Below, one piece after another: positions 31,715 through 42,200 of a stretch of 45,765 nt of DNA. The notes under the pieces are model-generated. The model was not told the DNA's origin and did no database searches. It saw only the letters and a program-made list of their open reading frames with translations. The stretch lies in the NCBI GenBank assembly GCA_948467645.1, contig CAOKFD010000022.1, forward strand, positions 1-45,765, given 5' to 3'. Both the position numbers and the translations under genes were made by a program. The stretch is from Fimadaptatus sp948467645 (lineage in GTDB: Bacteria > Bacillota > Clostridia > Christensenellales > Aristaeellaceae). Positions within the stretch are counted from its first letter, which is position 1, and each line of letters opens with the position of its first letter.

Positions 31715-33010
31715 ATGCGTTTTGAACTGCTTCATCCGGCGGATCAGCTGGTAATGATTATGGACCGCATTTATCATTACGGCATGACCACCACGTCGGG
31801 CGGCAACCTTTCCATAATGGACAGTAACGGCGACATATGGATAACCCCTTCGGGCATTGACAAAGGTTCGCTGACCCGCAACGACATGATTTGTGTAAAG
31901 CCCGACGGCACCCAGATCGGCATACACAAGCCTTCCGTCGAACTGCCTTTCCACACTGATATATACAAAAAGCGCCCAGATGTAAGGGCCATACTGCACG
32001 CGCATCCGCCGACGCTGGTAGCGTTCTCGTTGGCGCGCAAGATACCCAACACAATGCTGCTGCCCAGCACCAGCCAGATCTGCGGCAAGATCTCGATGGC
32101 CAAGTACGAGGTTCCCGGCTCCAAGCTGCTGGGCCAGTACATCTCCTCCGAATTTGCTAAGGGCTACAACACCGTAATGTTGGAGAACCACGGCGTTGTG
32201 TGCGGCGCGAAGGATCTGTTCCACGCGTTCATGGCGTTCGAAACGCTGGATTACGCCGGCCGTCTTGAGGTAAACGCCCGCCGTTTGGGCAAAATTACCG
32301 AGCTGACCCCCGATCAGGTCGTGCAGGATTCCTATGACGTACATCCTGCTCTGAACGAGTTCGTCGAGACTGCGCCGTCCTCCGAGGAGTGCGCCGTGCG
32401 CCGCGATATGACCAAGATGATCCATCGCTGCTACGACCAGTATCTGTTCAACTCCACCCAGGGCACGTATTCGATGCGCCTGTCGGACGGCTCCTTCGTA
32501 ATCACCCCCCACATGAAGGATCGCAAATACATCGAGCCGGAAGACTTGGTTCGCGTAAAGGACGGCATGTGCGAGGCGGGCAAGGTGCCCAGCCGCTCCG
32601 TGCTGCTGCATCAGGAGATTTACGCCACCCATCCGTACGTTAACTCCATCATCGTCGCGCACCCGCCGGCCATCATGGCGTTTGCCTGCACCGACGCGAC
32701 GTTTGACTCCCGCACCATCCCGGAGAGCTATATCAACCTGATTGACGTAAAGCGCGTTCCCTACGCCTCCTGCAACACTGACGTTAAGGGCACCGCCGCC
32801 GCGATCACCCGCCGCTCCCCCACGCTGATCGTGGACAATCAGTGCGCGATCGTAACCGGCGCTACGATGCTGAACGCATTCGACCGTCTGGAGCTGCTGG
32901 AGTACAGCGCAAAAGCTTATATCGATACCTGCAACATCGGCGACATCATCAACATCTCCGACAAGGAAGTTGACGTTATCGAGGAAGCCTTCAACCTCAA
33001 GAATCTGTAA
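31715..33010 (+). CDS. Double-domain class II aldolase/adducin family protein
   Basis: From the ATG at 31715 (CGGAGG, 8-nt spacing) the protein is 431 aa with two class II aldolase domains in tandem, about 1-215 and 225-425. The first has the full active site: E76 in SVELPFH, zinc histidines H95 and H97 in ILHAHPP, and H159 in LENHGVV. The second aligns well (PSRSVLLHQEIY, IIVAHPPAIMAF) but has Ser for the glutamate, Val for the first histidine and Gln for the third, so it is very likely inactive. The active half should cleave or form a 1-phosphate ketose such as fuculose or rhamnulose phosphate, or act as a related decarboxylase or dehydratase. The gene stands alone. Confidence 0.88.
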   Translation: MRFELLHPADQLVMIMDRIYHYGMTTTSGGNLSIMDSNGDIWITPSGIDKGSLTRNDMICVKPDGTQIGIHKPSVELPFHTDIYKKRPDVRAILHAHPPTLVAFSLARKIPNTMLLPSTSQICGKISMAKYEVPGSKLLGQYISSEFAKGYNTVMLENHGVVCGAKDLFHAFMAFETLDYAGRLEVNARRLGKITELTPDQVVQDSYDVHPALNEFVETAPSSEECAVRRDMTKMIHRCYDQYLFNSTQGTYSMRLSDGSFVITPHMKDRKYIEPEDLVRVKDGMCEAGKVPSRSVLLHQEIYATHPYVNSIIVAHPPAIMAFACTDATFDSRTIPESYINLIDVKRVPYASCNTDVKGTAAAITRRSPTLIVDNQCAIVTGATMLNAFDRLELLEYSAKAYIDTCNIGDIINISDKEVDVIEEAFNLKNL

Positions 33011-33025
33011 TATATTTCTTTATAG

Positions 33026-33051
33026 GAGGAGCGGCGCGATTGTCGCTCCTC
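33026..33051 (+). terminator. Hairpin after the aldolase gene
   Basis: GAGGAGCG (33026-33033) and CGCTCCTC (33044-33051) form an 8-bp perfect stem followed by TTATTAT. Confidence 0.7.
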
Positions 33052-33063
33052 TTATTATATCAA

Positions 33064-33117
33064 AAAGCCGGGCGCGCAGCGCGGATTATATGTCCGCTGT
33101 GCACCCGGCTTTATTTT
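33064..33117. terminator. Second, bidirectional terminator between aldolase gene and proA
   Basis: AAAGCCGGG (33064-33072) and CCCGGCTTT (33104-33112) close a stem with a largely paired interior (GCGGA/TCCGC). A-rich and T-rich flanks on both sides suit termination of both converging transcripts. Confidence 0.8.
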
Positions 33118-33185
33118 ATGCCTTTAGATTTCGAACAATTCGTATGAATGATAAGCAAATTGCGAAAGTCTGACTAAACCGCGTG

Positions 33186-34433
33186 TCACACGCGAATCTG
33201 GCCGTCGCCGTCGATTACGTATTTGTACGTAGTAAGTTCGCGCAATCCCATCGGGCCGCGCGCGTGCAGCTTCTGATTGCTTATGCCGATCTCCGCGCCG
33301 AAGCCGAACTCGCCGCCATCGGTAAAGCGCGTGGAGGCATTGACGTACACTGCCGCCGCATCCACCCTGTCCTGAAACAATTTCGCGGTTTCGTAATTGG
33401 ACGTTACGATTGCTTCGCTGTGGCGCGTGCCGTGGATGTTGATATGATGTATAGCCGCGTCCAGACTGTCCACTATGCGCACGGACAGTATTAGATCGTT
33501 GTATTCAGTGTCCCAGTCTTCGGGTGTGGCCAGTTTGTATTCGGGGCATATCTCCAGCGTGCGTTCGCAGCAGCGCAGTTCCACGCCGCGCTCGCTGAGC
33601 GCATCCATGCATATGGGCAAGAAACGCGGCGCGATGGCGCTGTGCACCAGCATCGTCTCCATTGCGTTGCACACGGACGGGCGGCTCACCTTGGAATTTA
33701 TGACTATATCGACCGCCATTTCGATATTCGCGGCCTCGTCCACATATACGTGGCATACGCCGTCGCCGGTCTGAATTACGGGCACGCGCGCGTTATCCAC
33801 GACGGAGTGAATCAGGCGCTTGCCGCCGCGCGGTATAAGCACGTCTATAAGGCCAGTAAGTCCCATCATTTCCTCGGCGGTTTCGTGCGAAGTATCCTTA
33901 ACCAGCGTCACGCAGCCCTCGGGTAGTCCGGCCTCTCGCGCGCCCTCAACCAAAGCGCGTTCTATTGCAAGGTTTGAATTGATCGCGTCCGAGCCGCCGC
34001 GCAGCAGCACCGCATTGCCGGATTTAAGGCACAGCGCCGCCGCGTCCGATGTTACGTTAGGGCGCGACTCGTATATTATGCCTATCACGCCCAGCGGCAC
34101 GCGGCGCTTGGCTATGCGCAGTCCGTTGGGACGCACCCATGCCTCGTCCACGCGGCCCACCGGGTCTTCCAGCGCCGCCACATCTTCCACGCCGCGCGCC
34201 ATCTTTTCTATGCGGCTTTCATTCAAGGTCAGGCGCTCTATGAACGCCTCGCTCAGTCCCTTTTCACGCGCGTTTTTTATGTCAAGTTTGTTTGCTTCAC
34301 ATATTTCGTCCATGTGTCCGCGCAGATTGCGCGCAATCGCGTACAGAGCATCGTTTTTCTGATTTGCGCCGATTATAGCCAGCTCCAACGCCGCCTGACG
34401 CGCCAGTATCGCCTGCGCCCTCAATTCGGTCAT
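33186..34433 (-). CDS. proA: Glutamate-5-semialdehyde dehydrogenase (gamma-glutamyl phosphate reductase)
   Basis: A 415-aa enzyme that reduces gamma-glutamyl phosphate to glutamate semialdehyde in proline synthesis. Motifs are RVPLGVIGIIYESRPNVTSDAAALCLKSGNAVLLRGGSDA in pieces across residues 112-152, DVLIPRGGKRLI, and the active-site cysteine in SRPSVCNAMETMLVH. GGEFGFGAEIGISNQKLHARGPMG near the end is a ProA hallmark. GGGAGG precedes the ATG at 34433. proB (glutamate 5-kinase), normally adjacent, is not in the window, and there is no T-box-like leader; the gene is a single transcription unit with a consensus promoter. Confidence 0.96.
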   Translation of the reverse strand: MTELRAQAILARQAALELAIIGANQKNDALYAIARNLRGHMDEICEANKLDIKNAREKGLSEAFIERLTLNESRIEKMARGVEDVAALEDPVGRVDEAWVRPNGLRIAKRRVPLGVIGIIYESRPNVTSDAAALCLKSGNAVLLRGGSDAINSNLAIERALVEGAREAGLPEGCVTLVKDTSHETAEEMMGLTGLIDVLIPRGGKRLIHSVVDNARVPVIQTGDGVCHVYVDEAANIEMAVDIVINSKVSRPSVCNAMETMLVHSAIAPRFLPICMDALSERGVELRCCERTLEICPEYKLATPEDWDTEYNDLILSVRIVDSLDAAIHHINIHGTRHSEAIVTSNYETAKLFQDRVDAAAVYVNASTRFTDGGEFGFGAEIGISNQKLHARGPMGLRELTTYKYVIDGDGQIRV

Positions 34434-34442
34434 GGTTGCTTC

Positions 34443-34468
34443 CTCCCAAGCGGCACTTCTCCCAAGCG
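34443..34468 (-). repeat. Direct repeat in proA leader giving two Shine-Dalgarno copies
   Basis: CTCCCAAGCG occurs at 34443-34452 and again at 34459-34468. In the mRNA each copy reads CGCTTGGGAG, so the leader has two Shine-Dalgarno-like sites, only the nearer one being correctly spaced from the proA ATG. It may be chance or a local duplication. Confidence 0.5.
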
Positions 34469-34497
34469 CCGCGTCGCATTAATGCCAATATGTATTT

Positions 34498-34526
34498 ATT
34501 ATACAGCTAACGCGCGCTTTCGTCAA
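34498..34526 (-). promoter_or_regulatory. Sigma-A promoter of proA
   Basis: Minus strand TTGACG (34521-34526), 17-nt spacer, TATAAT (34498-34503). Confidence 0.8.
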
Positions 34527-34569
34527 ACAAAACTCTTTTTTATGTCGATTTCGGCGGCGCTTTTACGTG

Positions 34570-34598
34570 TTGACACGCTTTGCGCGCTGGTGTATTAT
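34570..34598 (+). promoter_or_regulatory. Sigma-A promoter of galM
   Basis: TTGACA (34570-34575), 17-nt spacer, TATTAT (34593-34598), about 30 nt before the CAGGAGGG ribosome binding site. It is divergent from the proA promoter. Confidence 0.8.
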
Positions 34599-34635
34599 TT
34601 ATATGTAGAATTATCTCACACAGGAGGGATTTCTA

Positions 34636-35688
34636 ATGGCAGTTACTACCCGCAAATTCGGCGTGCTGGAATCCGGCAAGGAGGTTACGCTTTATCGCAT
34701 AACCAACGCCTCCGGCGCGTATGTTTCCATAATTGACTACGGCGCGACCATAGTTGAGATATGCGTGCCCGACAAGAACGGCAAGCTCACCGACGTATTG
34801 CTGGGCTGCGACGACGTGCATGCTTACGAGCATACCAGCGGCTATCTGGGCGCGCTGATCGGCCGCTACGGCAACCGCATAGGCAAGGGCCGCTTCCCGC
34901 TGGACGGCAAGACCATTCAGCTGGAGTGCAACGACGGCAACAACCACCTGCACGGCGGCTTTAAGGGCTTCAACTTCTTCAGCTGGGACGCCGAGATCGT
35001 GGACGGCGGCGTGTGCTTCAGCCGCGTATCGCCCGACGGCGAGGGCAACTATCCCGGCACGCTGAACGTCAAGTGCACCTATACTTTCGACGACGATTGC
35101 GCGCTCACGCTGCATTACGAGGCTTCAACCGACAAGCTGACCGCGTGCAACCTGACCAACCACTCCTACTTCAACCTGAACGGCCACAATTCCGGCACGA
35201 TACTTGAGCATCGCGTGCAGATACTGGCCGATCAGTTCACCGTAGTCGATACCGAGTCCATTCCCACCGGCGAGCTGCGCGCGGTCGAGGACACCTGCTT
35301 CGACTTCCGCACGCCCAAGACCGTGGCCGAGGGCATGGAATGCGACTGCGAACAGCTGCGCAACACCGACGGATTTGACCACAACTTCGTGCTGTCTAGC
35401 GAGACCGGCGTGCGCAAGGCCGCGCGCGTTGTAGGCCCTGAGACCGGCATTGCGATGGAAGTATACACCGATCAGCCCGGCGTGCAGTTCTACATCGGCA
35501 ACTTCCTGGATGGCAAGATGCCCATAAAGGGCGGCGACGGCGCAGGCTACACCCGCCGCATGGGTCTGTGCCTGGAGACGCAGCACTATCCAGACAGCGT
35601 AAATCACCCCGAGTGGCCGCAGCCCTTCCTCAAGCCCGGCGAAAAGTACGATACCAAAACTGTGTACAAGTTCTCGGTTGATAAGTAA
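34636..35688 (+). CDS. galM: Aldose 1-epimerase (mutarotase)
   Basis: A 350-aa beta-sandwich enzyme that interconverts alpha and beta anomers of galactose, glucose and related sugars. Family motifs are IGRYGNRIGKGRFPLDG, NDGNNHLHGGFKGFN (catalytic histidine), NLTNHSYFNLNGHNSG (second histidine), DGFDHNFVL and the catalytic glutamate in GLCLETQHYPDSVNHPE. Normal length, no signal peptide. It has its own promoter and terminator and is not linked to other Leloir genes here. Confidence 0.96.
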   Translation: MAVTTRKFGVLESGKEVTLYRITNASGAYVSIIDYGATIVEICVPDKNGKLTDVLLGCDDVHAYEHTSGYLGALIGRYGNRIGKGRFPLDGKTIQLECNDGNNHLHGGFKGFNFFSWDAEIVDGGVCFSRVSPDGEGNYPGTLNVKCTYTFDDDCALTLHYEASTDKLTACNLTNHSYFNLNGHNSGTILEHRVQILADQFTVVDTESIPTGELRAVEDTCFDFRTPKTVAEGMECDCEQLRNTDGFDHNFVLSSETGVRKAARVVGPETGIAMEVYTDQPGVQFYIGNFLDGKMPIKGGDGAGYTRRMGLCLETQHYPDSVNHPEWPQPFLKPGEKYDTKTVYKFSVDK

Positions 35689-35697
35689 TAGAATGGC

Positions 35698-35738
35698 AAA
35701 CCGCGCCGCAGATGGTTAAGTCTGCGGCGCGGTTTTTT
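35698..35738. terminator. Bidirectional terminator between galM and addA
   Basis: AAACCGCGCCGCAGA (35698-35712) and TCTGCGGCGCGGTTT (35721-35735) form a 15-bp perfect stem with an 8-nt loop, followed by TTT. It separates convergent galM and addA. Confidence 0.88.
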
Positions 35739-35748
35739 GTTTAGTCAG

Positions 35749-38700
35749 CTATTCAGCGTCGGTTAAGTCAAGGAAAGTGCCCTTCCTTAAAAGGAACAGG
35801 CCCTTCTGCCTGACCGGCATGTGAGTTACCTCATCGAGCGCGCGCGCATACAGATTGAGCTGAGATATGTAACGCTCACGCAGCAGATCCATGTCATCCT
35901 CGCGGTCGGTCTTATAGTCGATAAGCACCCAGCCGCCGTCATCGATGAAACAACAGTCTATAACGCCCTGAACCAGCATACGTTCGCTCGTACTGTTCTC
36001 ACCCAGTTCGCTGCTGCTGAGCACCTCGCCCGCGCTCATGCGCAGGTTGAACGGCCATTCGCGCTCCACGCGCTCACTACTTAACATGCGCCTGCCGATT
36101 TCGCTTTCGAAAAAACGCGTTATCATGCCTTCGCGCACGCCGCGCCGCTGTGCCTGAGTAAGCGTGCCGCGCGCTGCAAGCGCGTCGAGCTGTGAACGCA
36201 CCTCGGCTTTAAGTTCGGCTCCGCTCAGTCCGCGCAGGGGCGCAAGCTTTAGCCATTGCATCACGGTATGCGTCGCAACGCCCTTTTCCAGCGCGTTCAT
36301 GTCCTGCTCGGACAAAAACAATGGGCGTTCTCTGCATTCGGGCAGCACGGTGGGGCCTTCCACCTCCCGACCAAGGTGCGACGCGGTGAGCTTGAGCGGT
36401 GCAAGCACCGCGGCCTGATGCGGGTATTTCCACGTAAGCCGGTTGTATATGGCCGCGTCAACCTCAGTCGCGCGCAGTTCGGCAAGGCTGTCCGTGAGAG
36501 TCGCGTCCGGGCGATTGTGCGCCTGCTTGCGCGCGGGATGGCCGTAGTATCTGACGTTGGCTTCGCCACTTTCCATCATGGCATATGCGGCAGGCATTAT
36601 CCAGTCCAGCATACGACCGGGCGGCGTAGGAACGCCGTAATGCCACATCATACTGCTGGCCCACAGCTTTTTGTCGCTGCCCACGAGTATCAGCCGATCG
36701 CGCGCGCGCGTAAGAAGCACGTACAGCACGCGCAGTTCCTCGGCAAGCTGCTCGTTTTCGCGCCTGAGCAGAACCGACTGGCGCGCGACGGTATTGTGCC
36801 GCGCGGACATGCGCTCATCCATACGATACATTCCTATTCCGGCGTAACTGTTAAATACCAGATCGTCGCTATCCGAGCGGTTGAAACTTGCGCCCAGGTT
36901 CAGACCTATGACTATCGGAAATTCAAGGCCCTTCGATTTGTGCACGCTCATTATGCGCACCACGTCATCGCCCTCGCCCAGCGTGGCCGCGGTAGTCATG
37001 TCCTGACCGGCGCGCTTTAACTGCTCCACATATTGCAAAAAGCCATGCAGACCGCCGAACTGCGAATCTTCATACGTCGCCGCGCGACTGCACAGCAGCC
37101 GTAGGTTGGCCTGACGTTCCACGCCGCCCGGCAGTGCGCCTACATATACGTAATAGCCAGTCTCGTCAAGCAGCATCCACGCCAGATCGCTCAGCGTCAT
37201 CGCAAGCGCATCCTGCTGCCATTCGTTCAGACTGCCTACAAACTGGCGCACGCGCCTAAGCAGCTCGGGATTGCGTTCAGGCTTGCGCTGTGCGACTTCC
37301 GGTTGTTCGGTTTGTTCAGGCAGTTCTTCGTTGCGCACGTATGCCTCAAGTGCATCCGAAAACGAGCCTGTCGGTGTATAGGCGCGTATCTCGCCCAGAT
37401 CGGTAGCGGTAAAGCCGAACATCGGCGAATGCAGCACGCCCAGCAAATCGTAATCACGCAGTCGGTTGTCTATCACGCGCATGAGCTCAAGCAGCTGGCG
37501 CACCTCGTATGTATCGAAATAGCCGCCGCCCGACTCGGCATAAGCGGGTATGCCCTCGCCCAGCAGCACTTCCAGCGCCTTAGGTGCAAGCGATTGCACT
37601 GAGCGGGACAGGACTACTATGTCGCGCGCCTGAACCGAGCGCAGTTGGCCGGTCTTTTGATCCAGCATCTGCGTGCCCAGCAGTTCCTTTATTATCTGCG
37701 CGGCGACGTGGGCTTCACTTTCCTCGCGCGAGAGTTCTTCTATTTCAGCGTCGGAATCTGTATCGACGAATTCATCTGCGGCGCAGTCTTCGTCACCCAG
37801 TATGTGTATTTCGACTGCCGGGTCGTCCGGCTGCACCGGCAGACCGGGTTTGAGCGCGGCGGCATCGTCGTAATCGATTTCGTATTCGTCGCGGTTCATG
37901 GCGCGCGAGAATACGCCGTTGACGAAGTTCAGCACGTTCGCGCGCGAACGGAAGTTCCGGTTAAGGTCTATGCGGAGCGCGTCGCCGCCCGGAGAAGCGC
38001 TGAATCCATCGTATTTGTTGATGAATATCGACGGATCAGCCTGACGGAAGCGGTATATGCTCTGCTTGACGTCGCCGACCATGAAGCGCACGCGCGGCGC
38101 GGATACCTTGTCCAGTATGCTTTCCTGAATGTGCGATATGTCCTGATATTCGTCCACGAATACACAGTCGAACATATCGCGCACAGAGCGCGCGACGCCT
38201 TCGTTGCTTAGTGCGCGCAGTGCACAGTGCTCAAGGTCGTTAAAGTCCAGCGCACTGCGTTCGCGCTTGCGACGGGTGTATTCGCGTTCAAAGGCATGTT
38301 CCAGACGTATCAGCGCGCTTAACGCCTTGACTATGTAATCGCGCTCTGCTTCACTGCCTTCCATCAGCAATGTCGCAAGCTTGCCCTGCGCCGTGGTTAT
38401 GTCTTTTGCGCGCTTGCGTATCAGCTTTATCAGCTCGCACATGGGCGCATTGGCTGCGCCGCGCGGCGTGCCCTTGGCGGCGGCGAATCTTGCGGCTTCA
38501 AACACGGGCAGTACTACCAGATCATCGCCAGTAGGCCATGCAGCTATGTCGCGCTCCAATGCCTGTTCGTATATGCCTGCGTCGGGGTCCTCGCGCGCAA
38601 TGCGCAGTGCGCCGTTTAGCATGGCATGTACGCGCTTCATGCGGTCTTTGATTGCAAGTCTTACTATGTCGCGCTGCTTTTCGCGCATGGCGTCACCGGT

Positions 38701-39246
38701 CTGTGCACTAAGCCATCCGTCCGCGTCGGCGCGACTGCTCAGGAAGGTGTGCAGTGCCAGCACCATATCGCGGATTTCGTCCGGGCCGCGCAGTGCGTTG
38801 AGCGCCGCCAGATCGTCGTCAACCTGCTCGTACTCGCCCATGAGTGCATCTTCTACGGCGCGCTGTGCGACGAGCTGTGCTTCCTGCTGATCGATTATCC
38901 TGAAGCCGGGGTCGACGTCTGCCGCCTGAAAATACGCCCGGCACACGTCGCGGCAGAATGAATGCAACGTCTGTATGTGCGCCCGGCGGCACGCCTGCGC
39001 CTGTGCGCGCATTCGCGGGCCGTCGGCCATTGCATCGAAGCGCGCGGCCAGCCTTTCTCGCATCTCGGCGGCAACGGCGTTTGTGAATGTCACGATCAGC
39101 ATACGTTCGATGTCCGCACCCTCACACACCAGTTTGAATATACGTTCGACCAGCACTGCGGTCTTGCCCGAACCGGCGGCCGCGCTGACCAGAATATCGC
39201 TGCCGCGCGCATCCATCGCAAGGAGCTGTTCCTCAGTCCACGCCAT
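35749..39246 (-). CDS. addA: ATP-dependent helicase/nuclease subunit A (AddA)
   Basis: An 1165-aa UvrD-type helicase with a C-terminal RecB-like nuclease, the motor subunit of AddAB, which processes double-strand breaks for recombination. Walker A is SAAAGSGKTAV (about 21-31), Walker B is FDCVFVDEYQDIS, motif III region VGDVKQSIYRFRQADPSIF, and further motifs are VRIMSVHKSKGLEFPIV and LRVLYVLLTRARDRLILVG. The nuclease site is LVQGVIDCCF then WVLIDYKTD near residue 1110. Its ATG overlaps the addB stop by one base or so (TAATGG), with AAGGAG 10 nt upstream. It is close to the usual length of 1200-1240 aa. Confidence 0.96.
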   Translation of the reverse strand: MAWTEEQLLAMDARGSDILVSAAAGSGKTAVLVERIFKLVCEGADIERMLIVTFTNAVAAEMRERLAARFDAMADGPRMRAQAQACRRAHIQTLHSFCRDVCRAYFQAADVDPGFRIIDQQEAQLVAQRAVEDALMGEYEQVDDDLAALNALRGPDEIRDMVLALHTFLSSRADADGWLSAQTGDAMREKQRDIVRLAIKDRMKRVHAMLNGALRIAREDPDAGIYEQALERDIAAWPTGDDLVVLPVFEAARFAAAKGTPRGAANAPMCELIKLIRKRAKDITTAQGKLATLLMEGSEAERDYIVKALSALIRLEHAFEREYTRRKRERSALDFNDLEHCALRALSNEGVARSVRDMFDCVFVDEYQDISHIQESILDKVSAPRVRFMVGDVKQSIYRFRQADPSIFINKYDGFSASPGGDALRIDLNRNFRSRANVLNFVNGVFSRAMNRDEYEIDYDDAAALKPGLPVQPDDPAVEIHILGDEDCAADEFVDTDSDAEIEELSREESEAHVAAQIIKELLGTQMLDQKTGQLRSVQARDIVVLSRSVQSLAPKALEVLLGEGIPAYAESGGGYFDTYEVRQLLELMRVIDNRLRDYDLLGVLHSPMFGFTATDLGEIRAYTPTGSFSDALEAYVRNEELPEQTEQPEVAQRKPERNPELLRRVRQFVGSLNEWQQDALAMTLSDLAWMLLDETGYYVYVGALPGGVERQANLRLLCSRAATYEDSQFGGLHGFLQYVEQLKRAGQDMTTAATLGEGDDVVRIMSVHKSKGLEFPIVIGLNLGASFNRSDSDDLVFNSYAGIGMYRMDERMSARHNTVARQSVLLRRENEQLAEELRVLYVLLTRARDRLILVGSDKKLWASSMMWHYGVPTPPGRMLDWIMPAAYAMMESGEANVRYYGHPARKQAHNRPDATLTDSLAELRATEVDAAIYNRLTWKYPHQAAVLAPLKLTASHLGREVEGPTVLPECRERPLFLSEQDMNALEKGVATHTVMQWLKLAPLRGLSGAELKAEVRSQLDALAARGTLTQAQRRGVREGMITRFFESEIGRRMLSSERVEREWPFNLRMSAGEVLSSSELGENSTSERMLVQGVIDCCFIDDGGWVLIDYKTDREDDMDLLRERYISQLNLYARALDEVTHMPVRQKGLFLLRKGTFLDLTDAE

Positions 39247-42200
39247 TACTTAGCATCTCCTTCCGATATTCCGCGCAGTCGGTCGAGTACATCCTGCGCA
39301 GAGAGTTTTTCCAGCTTGCGCACGCGCGCGCCTGGCAGTGTGGGCACGAACTGGCATATGCCGCGGTAGTCGCAATAGTCGCACGCCGAACGGTTTTCAC
39401 TTATACTGGGCGTTATGTCAGTCACGCCGCGGCGAATGTCGCTTGCGATTTCGCATATGAGTTCGCGCGCGCGCTCCATCAGCAGGTCGAGTTCTTCGGG
39501 CGAAACCAGCCAGTCGGCGCGCTGCGGAGTGCCCGCATTGGTAAAGCGTATCGGTATCGCTTCGTCGGGGCGCGCGGCGGTCAACTCGATCATGCGCGGG
39601 TCGTTGACGACAAGGCCGCTCATGCGCAGAAGCTTCACGCGCTCGCGCTCAATCTGATCTTCGTTTAATATGCCCGCGTCGATTACCGGGTCTTTTACCG
39701 CGAAATACAGCGCCGCCGCCGGTTCAAATCCGGGCTTTATGTTCAGCGCCGCGCACAGGTAAGTGAGCAGTTGGAGCTGCTGACCATAGTACATTTCGCT
39801 GAGCGATGCGGCTTTTCCGCCCAGTTTATAGTCGATGACGCGCAGGCATTGCAAGTCGCCCGAGTCCAGCAGGTCAACGCGGTCTATACGCCCACGCACG
39901 CGCAGAGGGCCGTCGGGCAGATCAAGCGACAGCTCGCCCGCCTCGCCAAAGTCGATTTCCAGCATGGACGGGCCGTAAGCGCTGCCCTTCATCTGTCGCG
40001 CCATCGCCGCCGCCGCGCGCCGCGCAGTGCGCACCATGTCGCGCGAACGCGCGCGCATAAGCGAATCTTCATTCAAAGGTATAAGTTCGCTCCATTTGCG
40101 TTCCATCTCGAACGTCACGTTGTCCATGAGTTCGACGAGCTGTTCGGGCGTAAACTTGTCGAAGCCGCCCGCCGCAACTACGCGTCGCGTGAATGTTTCC
40201 AACGCGTCGTGATAGAACATGCCCTTGTCGCGCGGCTGAAGCTCGTATTTTATGTTTTCGACCGGGCGCAGCATGTAGCGCACAAACTCCGCAAACGGGC
40301 AGCGCGCGTGCTGCTCCAGCCGGGTTATGCTGACCGATTTAAGGCCGTGATGCAGCCTTTGCGCAAGCGGACGCGGCAGGTTCTGCGACTTCACCTCGTG
40401 CATCAGCGCGCGCTCGATTATGTCCGCGCCGCCGCCGGGCAGTCGGTACAGCGCCGCCCATGTGCCACGCACCACGTCCGGCAGACTGCCGTCGATAAGT
40501 CCGCGGCGGCTCATAGGCGCAATCTGCTCGCGCGCCGCCGCCGCGCTGGCCATGCGCAATGGCAGCGTGTGGTCGCGGCCGGATACGCCGCGCTGCTTCA
40601 TGTCGGGGAATACGTTTTTCAGCCTTAGCACAAAGTCGCCGGGACGCTGACCCGCACCGCTGAAGTCGCTTATCGCGTATGAACAGACGACCGCGCGCTC
40701 CGCGCCCGCAAGCGCCGCCATCAGATCGACGTTTTCCATAAGCTGCGTATGCTCGCTGTTGTAGCCTAAAAACACATGCATGTCGCGTTCTATCCCGGCG
40801 CGCTCGGCATCGGTGAGCAATTGCGCGTCGGCCTCGGGCGGCTGGTCCTGCATACCCGGCATGAACAGCACCTTGACATGCCCTACCTTAATATCGCCCA
40901 ATCGCCCTGCTGCAACCGCGTCGCCCGACTGCGGCAGCACGCGCACTTCGTCGCATTCCAATGCACTGCGCATGAGGTCGGACAACAGCCCTGTGTCAGC
41001 TTTGCGCTCGCCCAGCAGCAGATAGAGCTGGTCAATAAGGCCAATCAGCTTATTCCAGACCTGCGCACCGTATGCGGCCTCGACCATGCGCCGCATTGCG
41101 CGTGCATCGTTTTTGCCGCCGCTTATCAGTTCGGCCTGACGTGATTTCAGCATTTCAAGCGCCGACTGTTCTTCCAGCAGCATGAACAGTGCCGAGGCCT
41201 GATTGCCCATCGTTTCGGCTGAATCCAGTCTGAGTTTAAGCGAGTTCAGCGGGCCGACGAACGCCGCGCGCAGTGGCTCCACCTGTTCGACAAGTTCCGT
41301 GCCGCCGCGCTTGAACGGGCTTAGGAATTTTCGGCCGTTTATGCCAAATTGCACTATGTAGTTTTCTAATAGCTGTGCGGCGCGCCCGGTCATGCCAAAG
41401 CCGCTTTTCAGGCAGTCGAGCATGTCTTCCTGCCTGAAACCGTGACTGATCGCGCGCAGTGCAGCCAGCATATAGCGCGGCAGCGGTTCGCCCGCAAGCG
41501 CGCGCGGTTGCGCTATGAACAGCGGCACATCGTAAAGCGCGAATGCGCGCTCGAGCAGGTGCCGGTATTCGTCCATGCGCGGCGACACCACTGCTATGTC
41601 GCGCCAGCGCATACCGTTGCGTGCCAACTCGCGCGCCTGTGCAGCCACCTCCATCGCCTCGTCAAACGGGTCGCGCAGAGTTTGCAGCCTTATCATGCGC
41701 GGTTCGCCCTGCCAGTGCTGCATTGGATGCGCAAATACTTCGCGGCGCAAAAAGCCGGTTTCGCCCTGCGGCGGTTTGTCAGGCTCATATTCAATCTGGC
41801 ACGGTTCGCCCGCTTTCCTGAGCGCAGTCACCAATCGGTTGAGCGAAAGCGCCACAGTCTCGTATGCGCCGTAGTCGCGCGCATCCCGGCGCGGCATCGC
41901 GATTATCAGCTCAAACGAGCGCACGCGTTTGCACAGCGCGACCGCGAGGCGCTCCAGCGGCGGCGTTATCATGTCGAAGCCATACATGATTACGTCCGCG
42001 CCGTTCAAAAATTCCGCATATTCGAATCGGCGCAGGCATTCGCACTGCCTGTCCGCGCCATCTATAAATCTGCCAGCAAGCGCGTCGGAATACGCGGCGT
42101 ATATGCGCGATATGTCGCCGAGCTTTGCGCTAAGCGCCGGATCGTGCGCCTGTGCAGCCATTTGTGCAATATCGTCAGGCATAACGCCCGCGTTTTTAAG

